Assembly: GCF_030814115.1 (NCBI RefSeq)
Contig: NZ_JAUSUP010000001.1
Span: 620,001 to 684,000, forward strand
Reading direction: 5' to 3'
Source: Alkalibacillus filiformis
GTDB lineage: Bacteria > Bacillota > Bacilli > Bacillales > Alkalibacillaceae
DNA length: 64,000 nucleotides
Below are positions 38,411 through 47,225 of this stretch, piece after piece. Position numbers and translations under genes: made by a program. Under the pieces are notes generated by a model, which worked only from the letters and a program-made list of their open reading frames with translations, was not told the DNA's origin and searched no databases. Each line of letters begins with the position of its first letter. Within the stretch, counting starts at the first letter, position 1.

Positions 38411-38810
38411 TTGAATCACCACTTACACAAGATTTAATAAAGTCAACTGTTTCAGTAGTTGGAGTACCTGGTGTGAAGATTTTCTGTACGCCTTGCTCTA
38501 ATAAATAAGCAATATCTTCATCTGGAATGACGCCACCACCAATAACGGGGATATCCTCTGCATCTTTTTCTTTTAACGCTTCTACGACTTTAGGAAACAG
38601 TGTTTTATGTCCTCCTGAAAGTGACGACAAGCCAACGACATCAACATCTTCTTGAATAGCCGCTTGAGCGATTTGAGCAGGTGACTGTCTTAATCCAGTA
38701 TAAATAACTTCCATTCCATGATCACGTAATGCTTGTGCGATAATTAATGCACCACGATCGTGTCCATCTAATCCTGGCTTGGCAATTAACACTCGAATTT
38801 TACGTTCCAT
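38403..38810 (-). CDS. Methylmalonyl-CoA mutase, B12-binding small subunit
   Basis: The 135-residue protein is a stand-alone cobalamin-binding domain. The cobalt-ligating motif DGHDRG is at residues 15-20, followed by LSSLSGGH near 62 and GGGVIPDED near 92, the nucleotide-tail pocket. In two-gene mutases this subunit joins a separate catalytic barrel, here encoded 21 bases upstream. It overlaps mce by eight bases. Confidence 0.93.
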   Translation of the reverse strand: MERKIRVLIAKPGLDGHDRGALIIAQALRDHGMEVIYTGLRQSPAQIAQAAIQEDVDVVGLSSLSGGHKTLFPKVVEALKEKDAEDIPVIGGGVIPDEDIAYLLEQGVQKIFTPGTPTTETVDFIKSCVSGDSNE

Positions 38811-38831
38811 ACTGACATTCTCCCCTTCCTT

Positions 38832-40490
38832 TTACATCCCTGTATACTCACCGAATTCATCACGTAATACATGACAAATTTCCCCGACAGTAGCATACGA
38901 TTTTACACAGTCTAAAATGTAAGGCATTAAGTTTTCATGTGATTTTTGTGCTGCTTCTTTTAATTTATTTAATTGCTCATCTACTTGAGGTTGATTTCTT
39001 TGGTCTCTTACATTTTGTACTTGTTTAACTTGATTTTGCTCTAATTGTTCATCTACTCTTAATAAATCTTCATGAACTTCTTCTTCGATTTTAAATTCAT
39101 TCATACCAACAATGACTTCTTCTTGTGATTCAATCTTTTTCTGCGTCTCGTAAGCCGCTTGATGAATTTCACGTTGCATATATCCTTCCTCAACCGCTTG
39201 AACAGCACCGCCCATCTCTTCAATACGATCTATATAGGCCATGACTTCCTTTTCGATTTCATCAGTCATCTGTTCAACGTAATAAGAACCAGCAAGTGGG
39301 TCTACAGTATCAGCTACGCCACTTTCATGAGCAATAATTTGTTGTGTACGTAATGCAATACGAGCTGATTCTTCTGTCGGTAAAGCTAACGCTTCATCTC
39401 TTGAATTCGTATGCAAACTTTGAGTTCCACCTAAAACAGCTGATAATGCTTGTAGCGCCACTCTAACAATATTGTTATCCGGCTGTTGTGCTGTCAGTGT
39501 GGAACCACCTGTTTGGGTGTGGAAACGCAAGCGCCAGCTTTTCTCGTTTTGCGCTTTATACTTTTCTTTCATCATTTTTGCCCAAATACGTCTAGCTGCT
39601 CTAAACTTAGCCGCTTCTTCAAAGAAATTATTATGTGCATTAAAGAAGAAGGCTAGCCTAGGTGCAAATTGATCGACTTCTAAACCGCTTTCAATTGCAG
39701 CATCAACATAAGCCATACCATTTGCAAGTGTAAAAGCAACTTCTTGTACGGCAGTGGATCCCGCTTCTCTAATGTGATAGCCAGAAATACTAATCGTATT
39801 AAACTTCGGTACTTCATTTGCACAATACTCGAATATATTCGTAATTAAACGCATCGATGGCTTAGGTGGGTAAATATAAGTCCCTCTTGCGATATACTCT
39901 TTTAAAATATCATTTTGAATGGTACCCGTTACTTTTTCTTTCGGGACACCTTGTTTTTCTGCTACAGCTATGTACATACATAATAATACAGAAGCAGGTG
40001 CATTAATCGTCATTGATGTACTGACTTGATCAAGTGGTATTCCTTTTAAAAGCGTTTCCATATCTTCTAATGAATCAATAGCAACACCTACTTTACCTAC
40101 TTCACCTTCAGACATCGAGTCGTCAGAATCATAGCCAATTTGCGTTGGTAAGTCAAAAGCAACAGACAAGCCTGTTTGGCCTTGTTCTAGTAAATAGCGA
40201 AAACGTTTGTTCGTCTCTTCAGCCGAGCCAAACCCTGCATATTGTCTCATCGTCCAAAAACGGTTACGATACATCGAAGGCTGAATACCACGTGTATACG
40301 GGTATTGACCTGGGAAACCGATCTTTTCACTATATTCTTCATCGACCTGGTCTTCTTTTGGAAAATATAGTGGGTCAATTTCTATATCGGATTTGTTTAC
40401 AAATTGTTCTTTTCGTTCTGGAAAGCGTTCATTCGTTTTTTCAACTTGTTTCTTCCATTCATTTAATTGTTCATTAAAACGTTCTGTCAT
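38832..40490 (-). CDS. mcmA: Methylmalonyl-CoA mutase, large catalytic subunit
   Basis: This subunit rearranges methylmalonyl-CoA to succinyl-CoA, or a related acyl-CoA, with adenosylcobalamin bound by the small subunit. The 552-residue TIM barrel has [20 protein letters not shown] near residue 65 (the CoA channel), [19 protein letters not shown] near 115, and [17 protein letters not shown] near 335. The Tyr in the first motif is the residue that shields the radical in methylmalonyl-specific enzymes. The ATG at 40490 has GAGAGG seven bases upstream; longer frames have no ribosome site. It is the first gene of the operon. Confidence 0.93.
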   Translation of the reverse strand: MTERFNEQLNEWKKQVEKTNERFPERKEQFVNKSDIEIDPLYFPKEDQVDEEYSEKIGFPGQYPYTRGIQPSMYRNRFWTMRQYAGFGSAEETNKRFRYLLEQGQTGLSVAFDLPTQIGYDSDDSMSEGEVGKVGVAIDSLEDMETLLKGIPLDQVSTSMTINAPASVLLCMYIAVAEKQGVPKEKVTGTIQNDILKEYIARGTYIYPPKPSMRLITNIFEYCANEVPKFNTISISGYHIREAGSTAVQEVAFTLANGMAYVDAAIESGLEVDQFAPRLAFFFNAHNNFFEEAAKFRAARRIWAKMMKEKYKAQNEKSWRLRFHTQTGGSTLTAQQPDNNIVRVALQALSAVLGGTQSLHTNSRDEALALPTEESARIALRTQQIIAHESGVADTVDPLAGSYYVEQMTDEIEKEVMAYIDRIEEMGGAVQAVEEGYMQREIHQAAYETQKKIESQEEVIVGMNEFKIEEEVHEDLLRVDEQLEQNQVKQVQNVRDQRNQPQVDEQLNKLKEAAQKSHENLMPYILDCVKSYATVGEICHVLRDEFGEYTGM

Positions 40491-40573
40491 TATGTAACCT
40501 CTCCCTTCTAACACCATTTTACAGTTGTAAGAAAAATTCGTCATCTACTTTTATTGTAAAGCAAAGTTTTGTC

Positions 40574-40602
40574 TTGTCCAATGCTAGTTTTTCTTTTACA
40601 AT
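40574..40602 (+). promoter_or_regulatory. SigA-type promoter of the Prli42 gene
   Basis: TTGTCC (40574-40579; 4 of 6) and TACAAT (40597-40602; 5 of 6) are separated by exactly 17 bases, and the start codon lies 34 bases after the -10. It points away from the methylmalonyl-CoA mutase operon, whose own promoter must lie on the other strand of the same gap. Confidence 0.6.
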
Positions 40603-40636
40603 GAGATTAGCGGAATATTTTAAGGGAGGAATCATT

Positions 40637-40777
40637 GTGTCTAACAACAAAAAGCCTCGTGCTCCTTATGCTTCATCTCGTAGAAAGAAAAAGACATGGA
40701 CGACGATTGTAATCTATTTAATGATTATTGCCATGCTGTTAAGCTCTCTAATGATGGGTCTTAGCATGTTTGTATAA
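40637..40777 (+). CDS. prli42: Stressosome-associated protein Prli42
   Basis: Prli42 is a miniprotein that anchors the stressosome to the membrane in Listeria (known). Here it is 46 residues: a basic head with PRAPYASSRRKKK, then one membrane segment IVIYLMIIAMLLSSLMMGL. The pattern of a lysine-rich cytoplasmic end and a single C-terminal helix fits the family. Translation starts at GTG, seven bases after GGGAGGA; the open frame reaches farther upstream but has no other credible start. Homology is judged by pattern. Confidence 0.82.
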   Translation: MSNNKKPRAPYASSRRKKKTWTTIVIYLMIIAMLLSSLMMGLSMFV

Positions 40778-40787
40778 ACGCAGTTAT

Positions 40788-40822
40788 AAAGCATAGCCTT
40801 ATTCAAGGCTATGCTTTTTATT
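40788..40822 (+). terminator. Rho-independent terminator after Prli42 gene
   Basis: A perfect 13-base stem AAAGCATAGCCTT / AAGGCTATGCTTT with the loop ATTC is followed by TTATTTTAT, ten bases past the stop codon. Confidence 0.9.
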
Positions 40823-40896
40823 TTATCTTATAGTTTCATAATATGGCATAAAGGGTAATAATGAAGATAGTAAACGACATACAAGGGAGCTATCAT

Positions 40897-43800
40897 ATGA
40901 AATTTCTACTAAATCGTTATAAGATGATTTTTGTACTTTTCACATTACTACTCATCATAGGCGGCTACACCTTCTATGACTTGCCACAACGCGATTTTCC
41001 TGAAACGCCGATGAACCAAGCAACCATTACGACACCTTACCCTGGTGCTTCACCTGAAGACGTTGAACGAGAAGTCACTTCCACTATAGAAAGTGAAATT
41101 CATCAAATTAGCGGAATCGAATCTTACCAATCGACATCATCTCGTGGTGTATCAAACATCATACTTTCGCTTGATGACGGTGAAAATCACCAAGAAATTA
41201 TGACTGACGTCAATCAAACGATTAATCAATTACAATCGAATCTACCTGAGGAAGCATTAGACCCCAATGTGTCATTATCTGAATTAACGACGCCAAGTCA
41301 GTCGTATTTTTTAACTTCAGAAAGTCATGGTGAGTTGGATCGACTTCACGATTCCAAAGATGAGTGGACTAATCAAATTGAACAGATTAACGGCGTATCA
41401 CATGTTGAATTTAACGGACTTGAAGAGCAAGAAATTATGATCAATTTTGATTCTGAAGAAATTCAAGATCAACCAGTTCAATTCTCTCAAATTCTCACGG
41501 CTTTAGAAGAAGAGTGGAATCCAACCCCTTTGGGTGAACAAGTTACTGAAGAAGGTTACCGAACGTTAACGATTAACCATATTAATGACATAAGCGAGAT
41601 TGAAGATACAAGAATACCAACTGGTGATGGTAGCTACATAGATATAACTGAACTAGCTGAAATTACAGTAACATCGACTAATCAACCTGATCTCATTACA
41701 TATAAAGGTGAGCCTGCAATTAACATGACGGTTTATCTTCAAAGCGGAGAAGATATCCCGAGTGTGAGTCGATTAATTGATGAAGAAGTTCAATCTTTAA
41801 CATCACAATTACCTGATGAATTTAACTTTAACCATTACTTTGCTCAAGATGAGTTTATCGCTAATGTTTTCGATGATCTATTTCTATCATTAGCCATTGC
41901 TGTACTAGCCGTTATATTAGTAACAACATTAGGATTAACTTTAATGGGATCAATTGTAGTAGCTATAGCTATTCCAACTTCTCTCATTTTAGGATTAATC
42001 CCTTTGCCATTACTAGGAACTGACTTAAACCAAATTTCAGTGATCGGGGCAATTATCGCATTAGGTATTTTAGTGGACGACTCGATTGTGCTTAACGACA
42101 ATATTGAAAGGCGATACCGTTTAGGTGACCAAGCACTTACTGGAACAGTTAAAGGAATTAAAGAAGTAAGAAACTCTATTATCACTTCAACATTAGCGAT
42201 TGTGTTTACTTTTTCACCTTTAATCTTTTTATCCGGTGCTAATGGAGCATTTATTAGAGCATTACCGAGTGTCTTGATTTCAACCTTAATTGCCTCGACG
42301 ATTGTCGCGCTTATTTTAGTACCAGCTATTCGCTACTTTCATTACAAAAAGTCGAATAAAAAAATTAAAGAAAACCCTGGCATACTAGGTAAATGGCTAA
42401 GCAAAGGGGCTACCGTTTACGCTAACCGCATTATTCGTAAGCTCATTCGTGTACCAAAGCGTACCGTTGCCATTGGCTTACTTTTAACAACAAGTATATT
42501 TTTACTAATATTGTGGACACCGTTCGAATTTTTCCCGTCTGCGGACCGAGAAGAAGTTACAATTGATGTCACATTGCCAAATGGCCTTACAAAACCTGAT
42601 ACATTAACAACTTTACAATCAATTGAAGAAGACATTTTGAACGATCAACAAGAAGAAATTAAAGATATTAGTCTATTTACAAGCGGAAGTGCTCCAGCAT
42701 TATTTGGGCAATCGCAAAGCAACACTGGAGAACATACTGGTCGAATGTATGTCAGAATTAACCAAGATGAAACAAATGCAGAAACATTTATAGATCAGTG
42801 GGAAGATCGATTAAGAGTTAATTATGAAGAAGCCGAGATCTTTGTAGAAACTATCCAACAAGGACCGCCAACTGGTGCACCGTTAACTGTCACGGTAACT
42901 GGAGATGAACTAACGAATATGTTAGACATCCGTGATGAAGCGATCGAACTGTTAGAAGATGCAGGAGCTGAACTTGTTGTTGATAACGTCGGTGATTTAA
43001 CACCTAACCTAACTTACGAACTTAATCGTGAAGAAATGGAAAACTATAACGTGACCGTTCAAACGATTAGTGAACAAATTAATTTACGTACGACAGGGCT
43101 ACCTTTTGCACAAATTAATTCAGGACTCGATCAATATAACGTTCAACTTTATCTTGATCGACTAGATGATTATGAAAATCTTAACCTTGAAGAAATCGTA
43201 GTCCCTGTTGATTCACCAGAAGGTCCACCAGTTGTCAGTTTAGATGAGGTTGTTGAAATAGAAGAAAATGAGGTCATTCCGAGGATCCACCATGAAGATG
43301 GGGAGAGAACAATTACGATAAGAGCTTATGCTGATCAAACCGATGACATTGAAGAAACGATTACACCACACATTGAAGAATTTAACGAAAGCCATGATCA
43401 GTACGCTTTATCAATTAGGGCTGAAACAGACAACCAGGATACGTTCTTCTCAGAAATTACTGTCATCTTTTCTGTCGTCGTATTGCTCGTTTATTTATTG
43501 ATCGCATTTCAGTTCAATTCATTAACAATGCCGTTCTTAATTTTAATTTCTGTTTATTTAGCGATTGCTGGAGCTATTTTAGGATTGTTTGTCACTCAAA
43601 CGCCAATTAGTTTCTTAGCAATTACCGGAATGGTTTCACTTACAGGTATAGTTGTAAGAAATTCATTAGTGTTAGTCGACTTTATTGAACAATCGATCAA
43701 ATCAACTTCTACAATTTTTGAAGCCGTTGTTAAATCAGCTGAAGCTCGCTTTAGACCCATTGTACTCACGACGATCACATCTATTATTGCATTAACACCC

Positions 43801-43926
43801 GTTGCCATAAGTGGTGATGTATTATTCCAACCACTGGCAATCACGATTATTTCGGGGATTACTTTCTCAACTGTATTAACACTATTACTTGTGCCAGTGC
43901 TTTACATTTTATTCAAGAGAATATAA
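40897..43926 (+). CDS. RND-family efflux transporter (SwrC/AcrB-like)
   Basis: This is a proton-driven exporter of the HAE-RND type, like B. subtilis SwrC (surfactin and drug export). The protein of about 1009 residues has twelve membrane segments in two halves, each with a large outer loop. The proton-relay aspartates are in ALGILVDDSIVLNDNIERR near residue 390, and the second half has LTGIVVRNSLVLVDFIEQ. The ATG at 40897 has GGGAG eight bases upstream; an earlier in-frame ATG at 40861 has no ribosome site. No membrane-fusion protein gene is adjacent, as is usual for single-membrane bacteria. Confidence 0.9.
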   Translation: MKFLLNRYKMIFVLFTLLLIIGGYTFYDLPQRDFPETPMNQATITTPYPGASPEDVEREVTSTIESEIHQISGIESYQSTSSRGVSNIILSLDDGENHQEIMTDVNQTINQLQSNLPEEALDPNVSLSELTTPSQSYFLTSESHGELDRLHDSKDEWTNQIEQINGVSHVEFNGLEEQEIMINFDSEEIQDQPVQFSQILTALEEEWNPTPLGEQVTEEGYRTLTINHINDISEIEDTRIPTGDGSYIDITELAEITVTSTNQPDLITYKGEPAINMTVYLQSGEDIPSVSRLIDEEVQSLTSQLPDEFNFNHYFAQDEFIANVFDDLFLSLAIAVLAVILVTTLGLTLMGSIVVAIAIPTSLILGLIPLPLLGTDLNQISVIGAIIALGILVDDSIVLNDNIERRYRLGDQALTGTVKGIKEVRNSIITSTLAIVFTFSPLIFLSGANGAFIRALPSVLISTLIASTIVALILVPAIRYFHYKKSNKKIKENPGILGKWLSKGATVYANRIIRKLIRVPKRTVAIGLLLTTSIFLLILWTPFEFFPSADREEVTIDVTLPNGLTKPDTLTTLQSIEEDILNDQQEEIKDISLFTSGSAPALFGQSQSNTGEHTGRMYVRINQDETNAETFIDQWEDRLRVNYEEAEIFVETIQQGPPTGAPLTVTVTGDELTNMLDIRDEAIELLEDAGAELVVDNVGDLTPNLTYELNREEMENYNVTVQTISEQINLRTTGLPFAQINSGLDQYNVQLYLDRLDDYENLNLEEIVVPVDSPEGPPVVSLDEVVEIEENEVIPRIHHEDGERTITIRAYADQTDDIEETITPHIEEFNESHDQYALSIRAETDNQDTFFSEITVIFSVVVLLVYLLIAFQFNSLTMPFLILISVYLAIAGAILGLFVTQTPISFLAITGMVSLTGIVVRNSLVLVDFIEQSIKSTSTIFEAVVKSAEARFRPIVLTTITSIIALTPVAISGDVLFQPLAITIISGITFSTVLTLLLVPVLYILFKRI

Positions 43927-43953
43927 ATGACATTTGAAAAAGGAACTCCAACT

Positions 43954-43986
43954 AGGGACTTAGAATTTTTCTAAGTCCCTTTATTA
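43954..43986 (+). terminator. Rho-independent terminator after RND gene
   Basis: The twelve-base stem AGGGACTTAGAA / TTCTAAGTCCCT closes on a three- to four-base T loop and is followed by TTATT. It lies 28 bases after the stop and marks the left border of the accessory island. Confidence 0.85.
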
Positions 43987-44000
43987 TGCGAATTCCTTAT

Positions 44001-44515
44001 TTAACTAACGCTCCCCCGTTTGTTTAATAAAGTCATAATAATCATTGTGAAATTACCTCTACTTTATCAGTAAGAAGCACGGGAGGGTTTGATTCTCCGA
44101 CACCACAATAATAACCAACTATTCGCTTACCTATTTCTAAACCCAATTCTTCGTACTCTTCTTGGCTGAGACGGTAGTATGCACCATCATTTTCTTGTGC
44201 TAGTTTAATTAATTCGTCTCCTGTTTTATCTAAAAAGTTAAGATTTTCGACACTTGGCAAAGTTAATATGATGTATTCTTCATTAAAAGTAGCCTTCTCT
44301 ATATTAACAATGACGCCTTCGTGTCTTTCTTCAGAAGAACAATTATTTTGTTGACCACAAGCTACCAAAATAACAACAAGTATAATTAGAAATAATACTC
44401 TTTTCAAACATACACCTCCAACCAAATTAAACAATTTGGAACCCTTCACTATCCTGCTCACGTTAGTTGATCAACACAAAAAAATTGTTATTAAACTCTT
44501 GCCCTTTAGTTGAAT
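44001..44515. repeat. Degenerate intergenic motif copies (island repeats, first pair)
   Basis: Two copies of a motif found in most gaps of the island flank the first gene: 44001-44034 (AACTAACGCTCCCC then a GTTTGTTTAATAA tail) and 44453-44515 (CTGCTCACGTTAGTTGATC followed by AACAC, then CCCTTTAGTTGAA). GTTGATCAAC at 44466-44475 is a perfect ten-base palindrome. Related copies occur at 45325-45351, 46631-46650, 47711-47736, 48263-48325, 48811-48850 and 51191-51222. This interval contains a gene; only its two end segments are the repeat. Confidence 0.5.
44042..44407 (-). CDS. Small lipoprotein, DUF3221-like
   Basis: The 121-residue precursor starts KRVLFLIILVVILVACG, a lipoprotein signal with the lipobox LVAC. 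The mature part begins with a short Cys-containing stretch (NNCSSEE), then EGVIVNIEKATFNEEYIIL and ends GKRIVGYYCGVGE and VEVIS, a small beta-barrel pattern like the DUF3221 secreted proteins of bacilli, whose role is unknown. Two mature cysteines could form a disulfide. A TTG start at 44407 is chosen because GGAGGT lies six bases upstream; earlier starts would break the signal peptide. Confidence 0.72.
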   Translation of the reverse strand: MKRVLFLIILVVILVACGQQNNCSSEERHEGVIVNIEKATFNEEYIILTLPSVENLNFLDKTGDELIKLAQENDGAYYRLSQEEYEELGLEIGKRIVGYYCGVGESNPPVLLTDKVEVISQ

Positions 44516-44525
44516 ACAAACATTG

Positions 44526-45296
44526 TTATAGTGAATCAATTACGGAATACCATGCTCTTGAGGTAGGTTCAATGATTTTAAAATGTTCTATATCTGGCAG
44601 AATAACTAAGTTCACATGCTTATTTTGTTCTTTTACTTTCAAATAGTAATTTTCACTTAATTCAGAAGGTACATGTTTATCTACTTCACCATGAACTAAT
44701 ACCTGTTCTACATCTATTGGTAACAATTCAATTGGAGAAGCGGTGTTATAACGTTCAGGGACTTCATTTGGTGTCCCACCCATTAATTCAGATACAGGAC
44801 TCTTTAATCCTTCTGCTTCATGGATTTCCCACATCTTTTTCAAATCAGTTACTCCAGCCAAACTTATCACTTTTTGAATTGGTACTACTAGTTCATTAAA
44901 CATATAGTCTAAACTTTTATGTACAGTTCTTGCCGCTAACCAAAGAGCTAAATGACCTCCAGCAGAGTGTCCAATAATAATGACGTTCGATAGATCTAAA
45001 TGATAAGTTTCTTTTATATTTGTTAGATGATTTATGGCATCTATGACATCATTGAACGTACCTGTCCAACCTCCTCCATCTTCACCTAATCTACGATACT
45101 CAATATTCCAAGTAGCATAACCCCTTTGAGTTAAATCCTCTGCAATAGGGTTATTTTCTTCTAAATTAAATTTTGCTTGCCAAAAACCTCCATGAATTAT
45201 AACGATCACTGGTGACGGATTTTTACTCTCAGGTACCCGCAAAACCCCAAATTGCGATTGATTTTCCTCATAAAACAACTTAATTTTCTTAGTCAT
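44526..45296 (-). CDS. Alpha/beta hydrolase (carboxylesterase-like)
   Basis: The 256-residue cytoplasmic protein has the hormone-sensitive-lipase/BD-FAE pattern: oxyanion motif HGGFWQ at 35-40, nucleophile Ser111 in GHSAGGH, acid Asp206 in VHGEVDKHVP and His238 in DIEHFK. It may cleave small esters or act like kynurenine formamidase-type enzymes; the substrate cannot be told. CAGGAGG lies five bases before the ATG at 45296. It is flanked by the repeated motif of the island on both sides. Confidence 0.85.
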   Translation of the reverse strand: MTKKIKLFYEENQSQFGVLRVPESKNPSPVIVIIHGGFWQAKFNLEENNPIAEDLTQRGYATWNIEYRRLGEDGGGWTGTFNDVIDAINHLTNIKETYHLDLSNVIIIGHSAGGHLALWLAARTVHKSLDYMFNELVVPIQKVISLAGVTDLKKMWEIHEAEGLKSPVSELMGGTPNEVPERYNTASPIELLPIDVEQVLVHGEVDKHVPSELSENYYLKVKEQNKHVNLVILPDIEHFKIIEPTSRAWYSVIDSL

Positions 45297-45324
45297 TACT
45301 TCCTCCTGATTAATTCTTTTCAAC

Positions 45325-45351
45325 TATCTGCTAAAGTTAGTGCAAGAGTGC
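45325..45351. repeat. Island repeat copy
   Basis: CTGCTAAAGTTAGTGCAAGAGTG resembles the copy at 47711-47736 (ATGCTTCGTTAGTTCAAGAGTG), including the shared run CAAGAGTG. It lies between the small membrane protein gene and the hydrolase gene. Confidence 0.45.
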
Positions 45352-45390
45352 TTTCTAATTATCAATAACACCAACTAAAATAAAGATTTA

Positions 45391-45618
45391 TTAACTATTA
45401 TAATTAGTACCATTTTTAGAGTTTTTATGCTCAATGTACTTTAAATTTATTATATAAGAAATTAGACAACCTGTTGATACACCAAGAATTAAAGCGATGT
45501 TTAACGAACCTTGAATTGTTTGAAAAATAATCAATAAGACACCTGCCATCATTCCAGCATATAAACCTTTCCATTTTGAATTTTTTATTTTCAAATACAC
45601 ATTTTTTATACCCGTCAT
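45391..45618 (-). CDS. Small two-helix membrane protein, unknown
   Basis: The 75-residue protein has a basic head (KNVYLKIKNSKWKGLY), two membrane segments (about 20-36 and 40-57) and a polar tail. No family was recognised; it could be a member of the many uncharacterised small membrane proteins of bacilli. Eight consecutive G residues plus GAG lie four bases before the ATG and provide the ribosome site. Confidence 0.6.
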   Translation of the reverse strand: MTGIKNVYLKIKNSKWKGLYAGMMAGVLLIIFQTIQGSLNIALILGVSTGCLISYIINLKYIEHKNSKNGTNYNS

Positions 45619-45750
45619 TTCACTCCCCCCCCATTTTCAAGATTGCTTATTCAATTATCCTATTTCGTTAGTTAATAACTCCCACACCGATTCTTACATA
45701 ACATTCCAATACTTGAGGTCATTAAAGATCAAACTCATCAAACATACCGT

Positions 45751-45775
45751 TTCAATAATGAGAGAAGAGACTGCC
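45751..45775. repeat. Second island motif, copy 1
   Basis: TTCAATAATGAGAGAAGAGACTGCCC here and TTCAATAGTTAAAGAAGAGACTGACC at 47226-47251 agree at 22 of 26 positions. Both lie just after the stop of the adjacent minus-strand gene. Neither forms a strong hairpin. Confidence 0.5.
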
Positions 45776-45783
45776 CCGTTACT

Positions 45784-45987
45784 CTATTTCTCGAAAAGAA
45801 AGAAATCTTTTGCTACATTTGCCAAAACTGCCGATAGTGGAATAAAAACAATCGGGAAAATAACAAAATACATGACATCGAGTTGAATTGAAAGTAAAAA
45901 AGGATCTACAAAGTAAAAGTAAAATTGATGACTTACATACACAAATATTAAAAAAAACACCCAAAATAAAAGAGTATCCTTCCCCAT
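45784..45987 (-). CDS. Small membrane protein, unknown
   Basis: The 67-residue protein has two long hydrophobic stretches (about 4-25 and 36-56) separated by a short loop. Two overlapping frames exist here; this one is chosen because its ATG at 45987 has TGGAGG seven bases upstream and its hydrophobic pattern is regular, while the other frame starts inside the ribosome site. No family was recognised. Confidence 0.5.
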   Translation of the reverse strand: MGKDTLLFWVFFLIFVYVSHQFYFYFVDPFLLSIQLDVMYFVIFPIVFIPLSAVLANVAKDFFLFEK

Positions 45988-46062
45988 ACAATAACCTCCA
46001 CATTTCTTCTTCCACAAACCTCTATTACCCCTTACTTTAAGTAGAAACCCACGTTACATTGA

Positions 46063-46546
46063 CTAATCAATTGTAAACTCCGCTATCACATAATGCTCAT
46101 CGTAGTCCCCGGGTTTTCTAAAATCCAGAATACCCTTCACTATACGGTATTCTCCATGATCCAGACTTCCATCCATAGAGCCACTCCCAATCGACTGCCC
46201 AATCACTAACACTTGAAGGATCTAACTCATAGGCAGGTTCACCAAATCCATATGAAGCTCCTGGGATAAAGGGAGCTTGATACCATTTCCCGTCCATTTT
46301 CATTTCCAACAAAAAATCTTCACTATATATGCACTGCTTGTCGGAGTTATTCTCAAACTTTACGGTTAATCCAGTAGAAAATACCGTTTCCTCCTTCACA
46401 TCCATGGTTACTCCATCTAATGTATTGACAGTTTCATATTTTGTCAGTTCCCAATCTTCTTTTTCTGGTGTTTGTTCTGAATTACATGCTGACAAAAGTG
46501 TAAGGCTTATAGCTATAAAAAATAGTGAACACAAAATCTTCTTCAT
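46063..46546 (-). pseudogene. Frameshifted Ig-like lipoprotein gene
   Basis: The start at 46546 (GAGGAG upstream) opens a lipoprotein (KKILCSLFFIAISLTLLSAC) with an Ig-like fold. The frame then ends early at 46118. Reading one frame over from about 46172 restores the missing end: SLDHGEYRIVKGILDFRKP, then YVIAEFTID and a stop at 46063-46065. The restored end matches the neighbour at 46715, which finishes GLYRIVKEF and AVEFTIE. A one-base change near 46170-46175 (GGATGGAAG) explains it: a real disruption or a sequencing error. Confidence 0.8.
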
Positions 46547-46630
46547 GTAATCACTCCTCAAAGTAAATCATTCACTTTTCTAATTTAGGTGCGCGGAAAT
46601 GTCCACATTATTGCGACTATCTGTACAAAC

Positions 46631-46694
46631 ATGCTGTGTTAGTGCACACCAATTTCCTTTCACCTTACAGACCTTGAAACAGCGGATCCATGTC
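46631..46694. repeat. Fossil of an acetyltransferase gene 3' end plus island repeat
   Basis: This gap aligns over about 64 bases, with a few short indels, to 51193-51256, which is the last ten codons of the GNAT gene and the motif after it. Shared runs include GTTAGT, CAATTTC, CTTACA, CTTGA and GCGGATC-ATGTCC. The fossil starts right after the stop of the Ig-like lipoprotein gene at 46715. Confidence 0.65.
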
Positions 46695-46714
46695 CTTTGA
46701 TGACTTTTTAGCGT

Positions 46715-47188
46715 TTACTCTATTGTAAATTCTACTGCTAAATTGATTTCATCATTTTCTGTTCTAAATTCTTTAACAATTCGATATAACCCTTGTGTCA
46801 ATTGATAATCAATATGTTTTATTTGAACTTCTTCGTCATAAGTTTCATTAGCTTTAATAGAAAGTCCAATATCTGTAAATTGAATATTTAGAGGTACTTC
46901 ATACCACGTATCACCTTTATATTTCTCTACACGATAATAGGTGCCAAATGCTATAGGGTTTGGACCTTGATTTCTAACTGTTACCTTAATTTCATTTATA
47001 GATTTTGAATAAATGCTCTTTTCTGTTTCCATCTGAACATTAGTTTCACCCTTAATATATTCACTAGGTAAATCCCCGTCAAAGGATTTTCTCTCCAAAG
47101 ATTGTACTCCTTCATCTCCCTGGCAACCAACTATAAATATTAAAATACAAATCAACGAAAAAGTAATATAAAAATTAGAAATTTTCAT
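46715..47188 (-). CDS. Ig-like lipoprotein (paralogue of the frameshifted gene)
   Basis: The 157-residue precursor has a signal with lipobox IVGC (Cys22). The mature protein shows beta-strand repeats with VQMETEKSIYSKSINEIKV, WYEVPLNIQF and the closing LYRIVKEF and AVEFTIE, an arrangement typical of bacterial Ig-like domains found in secreted Bacillus proteins (Big_14-type, tentative). The same layout is seen in the broken gene downstream. Function is unknown. TAGGGGG lies five bases before the ATG. Confidence 0.75.
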   Translation of the reverse strand: MKISNFYITFSLICILIFIVGCQGDEGVQSLERKSFDGDLPSEYIKGETNVQMETEKSIYSKSINEIKVTVRNQGPNPIAFGTYYRVEKYKGDTWYEVPLNIQFTDIGLSIKANETYDEEVQIKHIDYQLTQGLYRIVKEFRTENDEINLAVEFTIE

Positions 47189-47225
47189 AAGTCCCCCTAA
47201 TTAATACCTAATTCCACAATTCTAC

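Noticed and set aside
41844-42185. Open frame on the minus strand inside the RND gene, and similar frames inside many other genes
   Set aside because: These are shadows of strong coding sequence on the other strand, with no ribosome site and no recognisable protein pattern.
45635-45642. Run of eight C (G on the minus strand) before a small membrane protein gene as a phase-variation tract
   Set aside because: The run forms the Shine-Dalgarno itself and a change of one base would barely alter it; the spacing to the ATG does not depend on its length.
45779-46015. Alternative overlapping frame in the small membrane protein region
   Set aside because: Its start lies across the ribosome site of the chosen frame and its hydrophobic pattern is broken by many cysteines.
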